From Nicotiana tabacum (taxonomy: Eukaryota > Streptophyta > Magnoliopsida > Solanales > Solanaceae), in NCBI RefSeq assembly GCF_000715075.1, contig NC_134082.1, positions 210,003,948-210,067,947 on the forward strand: 64,000 nucleotides of DNA, written 5' to 3'. Made by a program: the position numbers and the translations under genes. Shown in pieces: positions 45,152-55,605 of this stretch (positions within the stretch are counted from its first letter, which is position 1; each line of letters opens with the position of its first letter). The notes beneath the pieces were generated by a model that saw only the letters and a list, made by a program, of their open reading frames with translations, had not been told where the DNA came from and did not search any database.

Positions 45152-47137
45152 ATGGTTACTCAAAGTGGGAGAGGCTCAAAACAACCCGGAAGAGGTGAAT
45201 CCTCCCGGAGAGGCAAGGGCCAGAAGATGATCCGACGCACTCCCCAAGTAAGAGAAAGTATTAAAAAGCTACGGAAAGTAATTAAAGCTGCTGATAGAGC
45301 TTGTGACCAGTTGGGGAGTGAGTACATACCTTCCTAGGATATATCATCTGATTCTGTGCCCGAATTTGTCCCTGACTGGCCCGGGAGAATGAGATTGACT
45401 GATGATTCTCCTCCTCCTTCACCCCCTGCCCAAGCTCCAGAGTGTAGACATTCTGAGTCATCTGAGGGCTTAGCAACCGACAATGGTGAGTACTCCACCT
45501 CCCCCACAACTTCATTATCCGGGGAGAGTAAAGACGGAGAGGATGAGAGAGATGAGGAGGTACCTAGGGGTGGTGTGCCTCAGGTTGGAGGTGTTGACCA
45601 GACTAGAAATCCCGCTGTTTGGGAAGATTGATTCATTAGCCAGATGGCGTTGCACAAGTTTAGGGAATGGTGGCTGTCATGAAAGTTGATTCTTGAGAGG
45701 AGCTTCATTGATAGAGACATTCTACCCCTACACCCCAATGTGCATAGACAGTTTCGAGCTCGAATGGGTTGGGAGCACTTTATAGATGATTGTGTGAAGG
45801 CTAATGAGCACATGGTCAAGTAGTTTTATAGCAATGTGGCCCACATCTTGAAGGGCACCAAAGTGACCAAGGTGCAAAACAAAAATGTGGTGTTTACCGG
45901 GAAGGCTTTGAATGAATACCTAGGCTTCAATGAAGAAGATGAATCCCTTTACAACAAAAAGTTGGCAATGGGCGAGGAGGTTCGTTTGGAGGACCCTTAA
46001 CTTTGAGACTAGGGGTGGTTGACTTTTGTATGTAGCCGGCTTGATCCCACTACACATGATCAGACTCTTCCACTTACCCGAGCTATTCTAGTTGCACCGA
46101 TTATGGCGGGATACCCTATCAACGTAGAGAATGTGATGTCCCGCATCATTTCTTCAGTGGGGGTTGAGTATGACCGGAACTACCCTTTTCCCAACACCCT
46201 CACTATGTATTTCCGGGACCTGAAGGTGGAGAAGAGACCTTTTGACATCAAGGTCAAACTTGTGGCTCTGTTTTCGTGGTATAGTTTGAAGGGGTCAGAC
46301 GACCCCAAGGACAAGAATTACAAGCCGCCTGCTTCTGCCCCAACTGGCCAGTCTGAAGAGCCGGTTGCGATAGATCCCTCCACTGAGCCTGCCTCCACAG
46401 TTGCTGACATGCCTCCAGGACCTTCCACTACTGCTGGTCCCTCTACTTTAGTTGGCTCGGGGATTCCATCTTCCCGGGCCCATCCTATCACTGCCTACCA
46501 GCTGAGCCAGACACTTCATAGCTTGAACAATTGGATGGAGACTGCTTCGTCCAAGTTGTCTACATTGACCTCCACTATTGCGGCTCAGTCGGCACCACAG
46601 CCAGTGCAGGTGCCCCAGTCTATCGAGGATTCACTTAAGGAGATTCTTGCCAACTAGAAGAAGATCCTTGATTCTCAGGCTGCCTTGGCTAAGGTAGTGG
46701 ATTCACATGGCAAGGCGTTGAAGGAGCTTGCCAGGGAGCAGAAGAAGCTGCGCAAAACACGGGCTTCCAAGGAGTCTGTGAAGGAGCTTAGAGCGGATGT
46801 GAACAAGCTGAAGGCAGACCAGCTGCCTTTAGACTTGCTATTTGAGGATCCAGTCCCAACAGAAGTACTAGCAGCAGAGCCACAGCAGGAGTAGACACAG
46901 AGGCCTCCAAAGAATAAGAGGAAGCTCCCTAGTGCAGATGAGGCCATCATCCAGTTGGCGGACCCACCGGAGGCCTCCTCCAGCCAGCCACAGGATGTAC
47001 ATAATATACAGCCTGTCCAGGTCCAGGCCCCAGTCCCAGCAGCTGAGCAGCAGGATACCGGGAACCAGTCTGAGGTTCTCGCGCATACAGAGGACCCGGG
47101 GACCATTGATGATCCTATGCAGATGGACACGACTTAG
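45152..47137 (+). pseudogene. Third ORF of the Athila-like element (putative plant transposon protein), nine in-frame stops
   Basis: ATG 45152 (MVTQSGRGSKQPGRGESS) opens a 662-codon frame that runs to 47137 with no frameshift. It has a basic start, an acidic Ser/Pro linker, a conserved domain (LHPNVHRQFRARMGWEHF, VVFTGKALNEYLGF, YPINVENVMSRIISSVG; about 45720-46200) of the putative plant transposon protein type, a Pro/Ser/Thr-rich region, a Lys/Glu coiled coil (46690-46830) and a Gln/Pro-rich end. Premature stops: 45335, 45629, 45680, 45821, 45998, 46004, 46010, 46655 and 46892, each one transition from CAG, CAA or TGG. It sits where Athila elements carry an env-like gene, but I see no signal peptide or membrane segment, so I do not call it env. 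Confidence 0.8.
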
Positions 47138-48815
47138 GGAGTCCTCATATCCTTTCCTTATACTTTTTGGTGCTTATTTGTTTAGTTGACATTGGGGACA
47201 ATGCCAGCTTTTATTTGAGGGGGTGCGCCCTACATTTTATCCTTGGATTATTGTATATATATACTGATTTAGTTTATGCCTTTTTGATTTTCTATTGGTT
47301 TGTATATAACTTTACATTTAGTTACTTTTATCGCACTTTTTATCTTTCCTTTGGTCTGTATATAAAGTTTACATTATTGTATATATTCATTCCCCGTTGT
47401 ATATTCAATTTTCCTATTGTATATATTATTTCTATTTTTGCAATTTTTCTTTTGTTTTTAGCTCTTAATTATATTCGTAGCTTTTTGTTTCGTTTTTGAC
47501 GCTTTCAATAAGCCTTTGGTTTTCTTAATGACACGGTTCTTTCCAAAGGTGGAGTATTGTGTGAATCAGGTGGCTCTTCCCGATGATGGATGGCGTGACA
47601 ACCTTCTTAAGAGTTTGAGTTTGTTTTTGTTTTTTTTTTGTTTTGGTAGTTTATAGTTAAGGGTACCCCAAGCAAAGCTTCACTTGGGCCTAGCACATTT
47701 GCCTTTGATCCCATGGTCAAAGACAAAATGTTGTGTTTAGTATGGTGAAAGTCGTGACTTTGAGACTCTTGTGTTGACCAACAATCATCAAGTGGTCTTT
47801 CAGGACATTTGTGTGCTCAAATCGTGTCTAAGGTTTTTGTGGGCCCCCGACTATATGTCTTTAGCAATCCTTTAGCTCGTGTGGAGAGAAATACCTTTTT
47901 CTTCTAAGAACCAATGCTATAAGCCTATACCCGTTCGAAAATATACCCTCTCTTGGCACCTGATCTTTCCTTGAGCAATGGCAAAAGTCTAAGTTTGGGG
48001 GGAGAGACGAGAAAGGGAACAAAGTGGTAAAAGGTATAAAAATGAAGAAAAGGAAAGCAATGAAAAAAAAGGAAAATAAAATAAAAAGACAAAAAGAAAG
48101 CCCAATGTGAAAAAGAATAAAAAGGGATTCATGAAAAGCAAAAGAGAAAAAAGTGTGGAAAAAACGAAAAAGGAGAAACATTTTGAATTGTATAAGAAAG
48201 AGCGACAATGTGTCTCTCTAACCCCTTAGAAAGAAGTGAGATACTTAAAGAGTCAAGAGAATTGTTCCAAATAAATAAAAGAAGTGCTTAAGGAAAGATG
48301 GTACCCATTTAGACCAAACATTCCCTACCCTGAACCAAAAGCCTTCATATTGACTCCATAAAAGCCCTATGATCTTGAGTTGAATGACGCTTGCATTAGT
48401 AGATACTTACATGAGGGGAAAGCATATGGTACTTAGAGCCGGACTTGTGACCTTTCCTTGAGAGAGACGAGTGAATTCTCATTAACCTCAGTTTGTGTGC
48501 TAATACTCTAAAAAGATGAGGTTTGCTTAGGGAGAGTTGAGGATGTGTGAGTTTGGGTTCCACAATGACCAAAGTAATTGAGAGAGTTCTTTGATGTAAT
48601 GAGTCAACTCTTGATGCTCTTGTGTCACACTTGATCCATGGTTTTTCAAAGTTTAGCTGTTGTTAATTATTCATTCGTATTAAGGGCAATTGTTAGTCCC
48701 AATTGATGTTTGTTGAGGTTACTTTAGGATAGCTAGAAATACTTAAATTTTCCTTTAAGGGGTGGGTCTTATTTTGTTTGCTTGAGGACAAGCAAAGGCT
48801 TAAGTTTGGGAGAGT
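47138..48815 (+). other. 3' untranslated region of the Athila-like element
   Basis: Noncoding. It holds T-rich and A-rich tracts (the 48030-48180 stretch is almost pure purine, A/G) and ends in the polypurine tract cttaagtttgggagag before the LTR at 48816. A similar gtctaagtttggggggagag at about 47989-48008 looks like a second, internal polypurine tract. Plus-strand open frames in the T-rich part are low complexity. Confidence 0.65.
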
Positions 48816-50321
48816 TGATAACTAGGGATTTTAATGTGTGCCATGCTCCTTCTTGCTTATGCCTTTATTATAAATTGTTACAAAATAGTCCCAAAAGGCT
48901 CATAAGTTGTGGTTGATTGCAGGTTTGATCGACAAAGTGATGAAATGTCAAAGATCGATGCAAAAAGAGTGAAACCTGCTCAAGTATCAAAGACAAGGCA
49001 ATCTGAGAGCAAAAAAAAAGGCCTAGTGCGGCTGCGTTCGACTTTGTGCAGTCCACACTAGGTGGTTCAGAGAGTCGGCAAAAATGGGCTTCAAGTAACG
49101 CGGCCGCAGTACACATTTCGCGGTCCGCGGTGAAGGCTCTGCGGCCGCGCTATCATTATGTGCGGTCCGCGGAAGAGAGATTCAGAGAGGTGAAATTTGC
49201 CATGGTTCAAGCTGCGCGGGCTGCAGTCATACTTGTGCGGATCGCATTAGAGATCTCCGTGGCCACGGTCCATTATACGCGGTCCGCAGAGCCCAAGTTT
49301 AGAGAGCCCAGAATTGAAGTCCAAGAGCCTAGCGAGGTCGCGGTCCATTTTATGCGACCCGCGCTGACCCCGCAGGGGTATTTTTGTCCAGTTTTTCCAG
49401 CCTAGTATAAATAGAACATTTTGCCATTTTTAGGTGATCAGTTATTTCCAGAATGTAGCTGCGCTCGCGAGAAGCTATTATGTAGCCATTTTTGGCATCT
49501 TAGCTTAGATTTTACGTTAGATTCTCTGTATTTACATTAGCTTTTAAATTAATATGTTTTGTTCTTCATCTGTTTCTCTATTTTCTCCTTCAAGAATGAG
49601 TAGCTAAACCCATTAGCTAGGGTTGTGGCTCAACCCTAGTGTGGGTAATTGATGGGTGTTACCATCTATTGTTAGATTGACTATAGGTATTTGTTATTTG
49701 GGTCAATTTTATGGTTTAATCTATGAATTGGTGGTTGCAAATACTGGTTTGTGCTAAGTTAACTTGGCACTTCTTGAGAAAGAGAACCTAAGTCTCCAAA
49801 ATTGACCCAACAAGGAATTGGGATGGAATCAAGAGAATTGATAGTCCCAATTAAAGGGTTAAACCTCGAGAGAGTAATTGCCCAACTTAAACCCTCGTTG
49901 CTTGAGCTAATTTGCCTACCCATTTGGTCTCGAGAGAGTCAATTGGGCAAAACCACTCTCTCTACCGAGAGGTGTGAGAGTGGGTAAAATTTTGCAACGG
50001 TTATAACATATTTCCCCAATCATGTCAATCAAACCTTAGAAGCATTTAGAAGCCTTTCTACCCATTAGATTCAACTCTAGCAATTTTTTTATTAGCATAA
50101 TTTAGTTCTAATTAGTAATTGATAATATAGATTAGTTTGTTAAAGAAAATTCAAAAGATGTTTGGAAGTGACATTTGGAACAATTACACAACTCTAGTTT
50201 AGATAGATACTCGACTCCATTCCTAGCTCCCTGTGAAAATCGATCCCGGCCCTCATATCAGGTAAAAGCTATTGCGACCCTCTCTTCCTACTTTTTAGTA
50301 GTGTGGAGTTGGCAGTGATCA
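48816..50321 (+). repeat. 3' LTR of the Athila-like element
   Basis: 1506 bp, TGATAACTAGG...GTGATCA. It keeps the full GC-rich repeat zone (49020-49370), part of which is deleted from the 5' LTR, and lacks about 45 bp found in the 5' LTR (37827-37870). Confidence 0.93.
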
Positions 50322-51601
50322 GAGGTGCGATGTGTCGAGGCGCGACGTCTGCATGTCGTGGAGGAGGTGGATTGGATGTTCGGATATAAGGCTGGTGCCT
50401 TTCTCGATTGAAATGTAGTAGTTGATCCCTTCGACCGTCATTGTGGCGACCTCTCCTTGTCTCGGTTTGGACCGATTTTAATCCATAGATCGGGTCGTCC
50501 AGGTCATCCTCGTCTGGCCTCACTTCGGCGTAATAGGCATTATGGATATCTTCCCACGTGGTAGGGGGTACTTCATGAGTCTACTTAGTAGCTTTTTGGT
50601 TGCTTTTGACCCGTTTCTGTTTAGCCCATTTTAAAAAGCTGCTACCGCCATCCCTTCTGACACATCCGGTAGGCTCATCCTTACCCTGTTGAATTGGGCT
50701 AGGAAATCCCGAAGTCCCTCACCTGTCGTTTACCTGACGGCGAAGATATCATTTACTCTGGCCTTTGCCTTTTTCTCTCCCGCGTGAGCGGTGATGAACT
50801 TATCTACCATTTCTTCGAACGTTGATAGCGATCGCGATGATAGTTGGGAATACCATGTCAACGCTCCCATTGTCAGAGTTTCACCGAACATTTTCAGAAC
50901 CGACGGCACCTATTCTTTTGATTGATCGTTACTTTTCACTACGGTAACGTAATGGATTAAGTGATCCTCCGGGTCCGTGGTCCCATCATATATTTTCAGA
51001 TATGGTGGCATTTTGAAGGTTTTTGGAATAGAGTGGGGTGCTGCCCCATCGCTATATAGTTATTCGACGAATCGACCCACATCACATTTTAGTAACAACT
51101 TCGGAGCGCCCGGTATTTTATCAAACCTTTCCTGATGTTCTTTCATTTGGTCGCGGAGTGTTTTGTTCTCATTTTTCATCTCTTCCATTTTCTTTAAGAT
51201 GGATGTAAGTGCATCGTTGCCTGCATCAGCAACAGTACGGGTGTTATATGTTCGTGTAGTGTCTGGCTCATCGACGACAATTGCGGTTTCTACGGGTAAT
51301 GTGTCCTCGATATCCCTCTGAACGGGTTTCTCGAGCATATTGCTCAAGGTGTTTGTCATCCATTCTTCTAATAGCCTTTTCACAGCCGGTGGTGCTTCTC
51401 TTGCTGCGGATGTTGAGGTTTCCCTCTCGCGCAAAACCGTTAAACCCTCGTGCGGGGGGGGGGGGGAGATTTTTCTCCTTCAGGTGTAGCATTTGGTGTT
51501 GCGTTTTCGTTGTCTTCTCTACTAGCTTCGTTGAGGGAATTCAGGATGTTGTTCGTGACACTTAATATTGCCTTTAGCCTTGCTTCTCCTTTACGTGCCA
51601 T
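50322..51601 (-). pseudogene. N-terminal gag of the Tat-like element
   Basis: The minus-strand ATG at 51601 starts MARKGEARLKAILSVTNNIL. A G-run (14 G at about 51456-51469 on the plus strand, Pro codons on the minus) then shifts the frame, and 51434-51060 carries a Glu/Lys coiled coil (KKMEEMKNENKTLRDQMKEH) and VGRFVE. From 51060 to 50540 the capsid region is readable only in pieces (MVDKFITAHAGEKKA-like). The frame continues at 36770 after the inserted element. It would be the Gag precursor. Confidence 0.8.
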
Positions 51602-51680
51602 TGTTGGCCTTTGTGAAGCTAAAGAGAGATGATTATTTCTTTCAAGAATCTAGATGAAACTACGATCTCAGCTATAGAAA

Positions 51681-51698
51681 TCCCCACAGACGGCGCCA
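51681..51698 (-). other. Primer-binding site of the Tat-like element
   Basis: Minus strand TGGCGCCGTCTGTGGGGA, three bases inside the 5' LTR. The first eight bases equal the Athila site, the rest differ; the priming tRNA is not certain. Confidence 0.75.
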
Positions 51699-51701
51699 AA
51701 T

Positions 51702-52378
51702 TGTTTAACTCAAAAGATATCGAAACCTTTTTGAAATATCAATCAAAGAAAATGGAGGGGTAAATCTTAGCTAAGTATAATAATCTCTAGAACGAAAGAT
51801 GGATAAGCGGAATACGGATAGTAAGACTTCCTTATCTATGCAGATCAACCAACCTTTTACAATAAATCTTCTCACACGTTTATGTGAGCAAATTTACAGC
51901 AAGTATTATGGATCAGCCCAGAAGTGCCCCTTTACAAGGTTGTTGTTCGCTATATATATAAGGAGTGAAACCCTTCTAAGCTATAAAAGACAAGTTATAA
52001 GGAATATTTGAAGGAATATTCCTAGTATCCAGAGGCGGATCTAGGATTTAAGTTTTATGGGTTCAACCTTTAAGGTTTTTAGCATTGAACTCATTGTATT
52101 TTTAAAGTTATGAGTTCAAATTGCTATCTATTGCAATATTAATGAATTTTTACATATAAATTTATGCCCCGCATCAAAAGTACTGGGTTCAATTGAACCC
52201 GGTGCCGATACATTGCATCCGCCTCTGCTAGTATCCCCTAATGGGCTTCTATTATTACAAGGGTTGTACAATCTCTTGTTTACCTTAAGGTCGTCCTCCA
52301 CAAGACGTCGAGTTACGAGGACCTCGTTATTCGTCGTACTCGTCGATGGTCGTGGTTGTTTAAATTTGGACCCATACA
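51702..52378 (-). repeat. 5' LTR of the Tat-like element (with MITE)
   Basis: 677 bp including a 198-bp MITE and its 8-bp duplication; without these, 471 bp, matching the 472-bp 3' LTR. Confidence 0.92.
52030..52227. mobile_element. 198-bp hAT MITE inside the Tat-like LTR
   Basis: Perfect 11-bp terminal inverted repeats CAGAGGCGGAT / ATCCGCCTCTG and a perfect 8-bp target duplication ctagtatc (52022-52029, 52228-52235). The empty site is visible in the other LTR at 28160-28168. Its subterminal sequences match both ends of the hAT element at 21712-25084 in inverted order (GGTTCAATTGAACCC; TTTATGGGTTCA), so it is probably a deletion derivative or relative moved by that type of transposase. Confidence 0.95.
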
Positions 52379-53335
52379 GAAGTATAGATGTCAGATGGGT
52401 ATGGATAGACAGATTTTTTTGAGTGGTTTGTATGACTACTTCTAGTCTTAGACTTCCTATTGGTTAGTCCTGATAAAGCGTCAGGCTATGCACCTTTTTG
52501 AAACAAGATCCTTCTTTTCTTTTCTTTTTTCTATTTACACCCCTTATCTCAAGTTAATTTTATGTGTTAGTTTTTTGTAAAATGTAAAGGATGGAAATTG
52601 GTTTAGTTCCTAAGGGATCAAAAGTATTTAGACTTTTATCAGGGGAATGAATACCAAAAATAGAAATAAAGAAACATAGAATAATAATATAAACCACATA
52701 TTGCCAGCTCTTTTAGAGAATGACACATTATAAATCTAGTTGTTTAAAAGTTTATAGATAAATCCAGTTTTGACTTCCGACGCACATTTGATGCATGTGT
52801 AACTACAAGGCATGGCATGTGATCTCTTAATTAAAATAATAATTAAAAGAGCTTTTATTTATATTTACGGAAATATTAATCAAAACATTGAAAGAATTTA
52901 ATAATAATAAAAAAGATTAAACACAGTAAGCTTGACCTTAGCATTGTGTGGTAGCACAATGGTAAATTCTATTTTAAGAAGAAAGAACAATACAATTTGT
53001 GTCCAGCTAAAATTCTCCAAACCGAATGTAATGAAGTTAACAGAACATTCTAATCTAATATTATAAGACGAGCTAAATTTGAAGTAAAACCTGTTTTTGA
53101 AAAGAAAACAAAATAACTACTCTTTTTAGTTAAAACCATACAATTGTGGACCAACTGAAAAATTAATTCGTTGAAAATAAAAAAACCTTTTTTTTTAAAA
53201 AAAAGAGACAAAACAAAAACAAAACGAAGAAACAGAACAAGCACCCTTTACAATTAACGACACAACATAACGCAAATTGATTACATTATGGATTGGTCCC
53301 TCTCCTTCCACCGTGGACAATTACACCCTCATATA
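52379..53335. other. Intergenic, no gene seen
   Basis: AT-rich DNA without supported coding sequence; the minus-strand 64-codon frame near 53050-53244 is low complexity. Confidence 0.5.
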
Positions 53336-53452
53336 TAGATAAAATATTAAATTTTAAAGGTATATAACATGTATTGAACACCCTTTCTCGGGGATGTTTT
53401 TTACTTCTTTCAAGTTTAAACACCTTTAAAAAAAATTCTGACTTCGCCACTG
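53336..53452. repeat. hAT-like MITE end, copy 2
   Basis: Same sequence family as 26822-26931 (atagataaaatattaaattt ... ttacttctttcaagtttaaa ... cttcgccactg). The right end read in reverse gives CAGTGGCGAAGTCAGAATT. Confidence 0.55.
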
Positions 53453-54545
53453 TCCCGGTAGACTCAATGGGACCACTTATCTGATGCCACGTAATATTCA
53501 ACCATTTAGCTTGACACGTGGGAAGATGTGAAAAAGTAAATGTACTTCCCCTTCAATAGTTGCTCCATGTGATTATCTTCTTGGAATTTCTTGTGCCATA
53601 AAAAAAGTGTTTAACTTGTATATGCTTACGGTTATTGTTTCTGATCACCTAAAATATGAATTAGTTATACGTGACTTCTGTAAATGTGGGGAAGGAAATA
53701 AAAAAAAATAACGCAAAATTACTAGCTCTAGTGACGAATTCAGAATTTTGAGTTCGTGGAATATGAATTCTAGAAAAGATAGTATATTTGTAATTTTTTT
53801 TTTTTACATATATTCAATAAATTTCTTAACAAAATCTAGGATTTGGGATAAAATTGTTGGGTTCTGGCGAAGCAGGCTGCCTCTGGTTACAGCTATAATA
53901 TGTTCAAATATACCGAAAGTGTAAAAATTTACCAAACAATGTAAACATTTACTAATTATTTAATTCTATTATAGTGGTTTATTTAATATTTTTATCAGGA
54001 TATCAATTAATGTTCATCATAGATGCTTACCTATAGTTGCTTTATATGTTACTTGATTTTGCTTATGTATGTATATGTATGTGTGTGTATATAGTGGGCG
54101 GAGCCTATATTTTCGCAAAGGGAATCAAAATATAAAATCTTGAATAAGGTGATTCACCATATGTTTATATATATATAAAAAGATTTTAGACATTGTAATT
54201 TCAAGGAGTGTTATTTGACTCATTTTTGGTAAAGAGGGGTGGGGGGTAGAGGGTGGGGGGTTTAAGTCGTTGGAGTTGAAAAGCCGTTAATGGCGCCATG
54301 TATGACAAAGTCACAGCGAAGCACAAACTGGAAAATTCATAAATTAGAAATAATTTTTTTTTAAAAAAAGGATCAAAAAGAATTGGGCGGTTGAAGGGAA
54401 AGGGCAAAAAGGGTTGGCAGATGATAAGTCATCTTCATTCTTCAACATTCCAACCTCTCTTCCAACCCCACTCTTTTTCCTCTCCATTTTTTTTTCCATT
54501 TTCATTTCATATTTTTCTCCCTTCCTAATTATTTTAACTCCCATC
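53453..54545. other. Intergenic upstream region of KLCR, possible MITE remnants
   Basis: AT-rich. A CTAGTGACGAATTCAGAATT segment at about 53736-53756 looks like another hAT-type end. A G-rich run (ggggtggggggtagagggtggggggt) at 54236-54261 and a long pyrimidine tract at 54438-54535 lie close to the KLCR promoter. Confidence 0.5.
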
Positions 54546-54550
54546 TCAAG

Positions 54551-54560
54551 TTTATATAGT
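54551..54560 (+). promoter_or_regulatory. Putative TATA box of KLCR
   Basis: TTTATATAGT follows a pyrimidine-rich stretch and precedes the inferred first (noncoding) exon by about 30 bp, so transcription would begin near 54585-54590. No other core promoter candidate is closer to the 5' UTR intron donor at 54720. Confidence 0.5.
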
Positions 54561-54584
54561 TTCTCAAATTCAATTCTTCTTCAC

Positions 54585-54719
54585 CAACTTTCATTAACCC
54601 TACCATCATCAACCTGTAGATTTATATACACAACACAATTACATTACGATATATAACATCCTTATAATTTTGTTGTCTCTCTAGTTTCTCTCTGCATTTG
54701 TCTCTGAACCCAAACAGAG
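54585..54719 (+). other. KLCR 5' untranslated exon
   Basis: Ends at a good donor (acagag|GTAAGC; GT at 54720-54721). The start is inferred from the TATA box. The acceptor of the leader intron is at 55586-55587 (TCTGTAG), leaving a short leader before the start codon; acceptance at 55595-55596 is an alternative. Confidence 0.55.
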
Positions 54720-55197
54720 GTAAGCGGTTTTTTTTCCTGTTTCATTGCCTTGAACATGCCTTTTTTATTTTCAAATCATTTTTTTAATATTCAATTCCAA
54801 CTTCTATTCCATGCTTACTCCTGCATTTTATATAAATATAATTCCGTATTATATTCGAATTAAACGCCATCTTCAATGGTGTATTTTTGCTTCATTTTTT
54901 CTTTTGTTTGAATTTTGTTTTTCATTTTGTGATCAAATGTAATCTCTTCCTCTGTTCCTGTTGTATCCTCTTATGTTTTCACAATTCATGGCGATTTTTA
55001 AGGATTGTGGATATGTTCTCGAGAATTCTCAAGTGCATTGAGCATTCTTACGTTTGAAACAGGGAAAAAGAGTAATTAATAAGTTGGGCAGAGTTATTTA
55101 ATTGTATAATAAATTAAACTCCCTTTTTAAATACGGTTTTATTGAGGAAATGAAGTACGCACTTTGAAGTATTATTTAATGCTTGGTGTTCTGTTTA

Positions 55198-55382
55198 CAG
55201 GGGCGGAGGAAAAGTGCTACGTAAGGATTCGGACGAACCCAATAGCTTTTGTTTAGACCTTGGATTTATATTAGAAAATCCATTAAATATATATAAATAT
55301 TCAATTGCGAATCCAGTAGTGACTAATGAGCTATGGGTTTGGTTGCAAGTTCAGAACCCATAAATTTCAATTTTTGACTCTG
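55198..55382. mobile_element. hAT-like MITE in the 5' UTR intron of KLCR
   Basis: 185 bp starting CAGGGGCGGAG and ending GACTCTG, flanked by tctgttta (55190-55197) and cctgttta (55383-55390), 7 of 8 identical. Starts with the CARRG of hAT ends on both sides, although the inverted repeat is short. Its position within the intron is 385 bp before the start codon. Confidence 0.6.
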
Positions 55383-55460
55383 CCTGTTTAAACTTTAGAG
55401 TCAAGGTTGCTACATGATTTGATTACCCACAAAGTAACTTAAGATTGTATTATAGGATTT

Positions 55461-55600
55461 TCTGTTACTTTAAAAGAATAAACTTCCCTTCTGTTTTTGT
55501 CTGTACAAGGAACAGCTGTTACTATGATTATCTAAGTTATTCTGTTACTTAACAAAATTCAACTTCCCTTCTGTTTTTTGTCTGTAGAAGGAACAGGTGT
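55461..55600 (+). repeat. 80-bp tandem duplication including the 3' splice site
   Basis: Two units start with tctgttacttt/tctgttactta at 55461 and 55541 and both contain aacttcccttctgttttt, tctgta(c/g)aaggaacag. The first has GTAC where the second has the GTAG acceptor, so only the downstream copy can serve as splice acceptor. Confidence 0.9.
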
Positions 55601-55605
55601 TTCTA

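Larger units (their letters stand above)
36771..50321 (+). mobile_element. Ty3/gypsy retrotransposon, Athila-like (inner element)
   Basis: LTRs at 36771-38133 and 48816-50321 (T(G/C)ATAACTAGG...GTGATCA) and the exact 5-bp target duplication gaggt (36766-36770 and 50322-50326) define a 13.55 kb insertion in the gag of the Tat-like element. The primer site at 38139-38156, TGGCGCCGTTGCCGGGGA, fits the 3' end of tRNA-Asp, the Athila type. Order: gag, protease, RT (FMDD), RNase H, integrase, a long spacer, a third ORF, polypurine tract (aagtttgggagag), LTR. All frames carry stops, so it is non-autonomous. Confidence 0.93.
27840..52378 (-). mobile_element. Ty3/gypsy retrotransposon, Tat-like (outer element, interrupted)
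   Basis: LTRs of about 471 bp lie at 27840-28311 and 51702-52378 (the latter lengthened by a MITE), both TGTTT(G/A)AC...CCCATACA. Flanking 5-mers ggagt and gaagt are a decayed target duplication. The primer site at 51681-51698 reads TGGCGCCGTCTGTGGGGA on the minus strand. Reading minus from right to left: gag N-terminus, [Athila-like insertion 36771-50321], zinc knuckle, protease, RT, RNase H, a second RNase H, integrase, 90-bp tandem repeat, antisense gene, LTR. Pol order RT-RNaseH-IN, double RNase H and an antisense 3' gene point to the Tat lineage. Many stops and frameshifts are present. Confidence 0.9.

Noticed and set aside
44799..45230. 143-codon and 128-codon overlapping plus-strand frames
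   Set aside because: They read GC-rich repeat words before the third ORF; only the frame from 45152 on has the conserved downstream domain.
47167..47499. 110-codon hydrophobic plus-strand frame after the third ORF
   Set aside because: T-rich low-complexity sequence; it looked like an env transmembrane segment at first, but there is no continuous frame from the third ORF and no domain.
47861..48208. 115-codon Phe-rich minus-strand frame
   Set aside because: Translation of the purine-rich 3' untranslated tract on the opposite strand.
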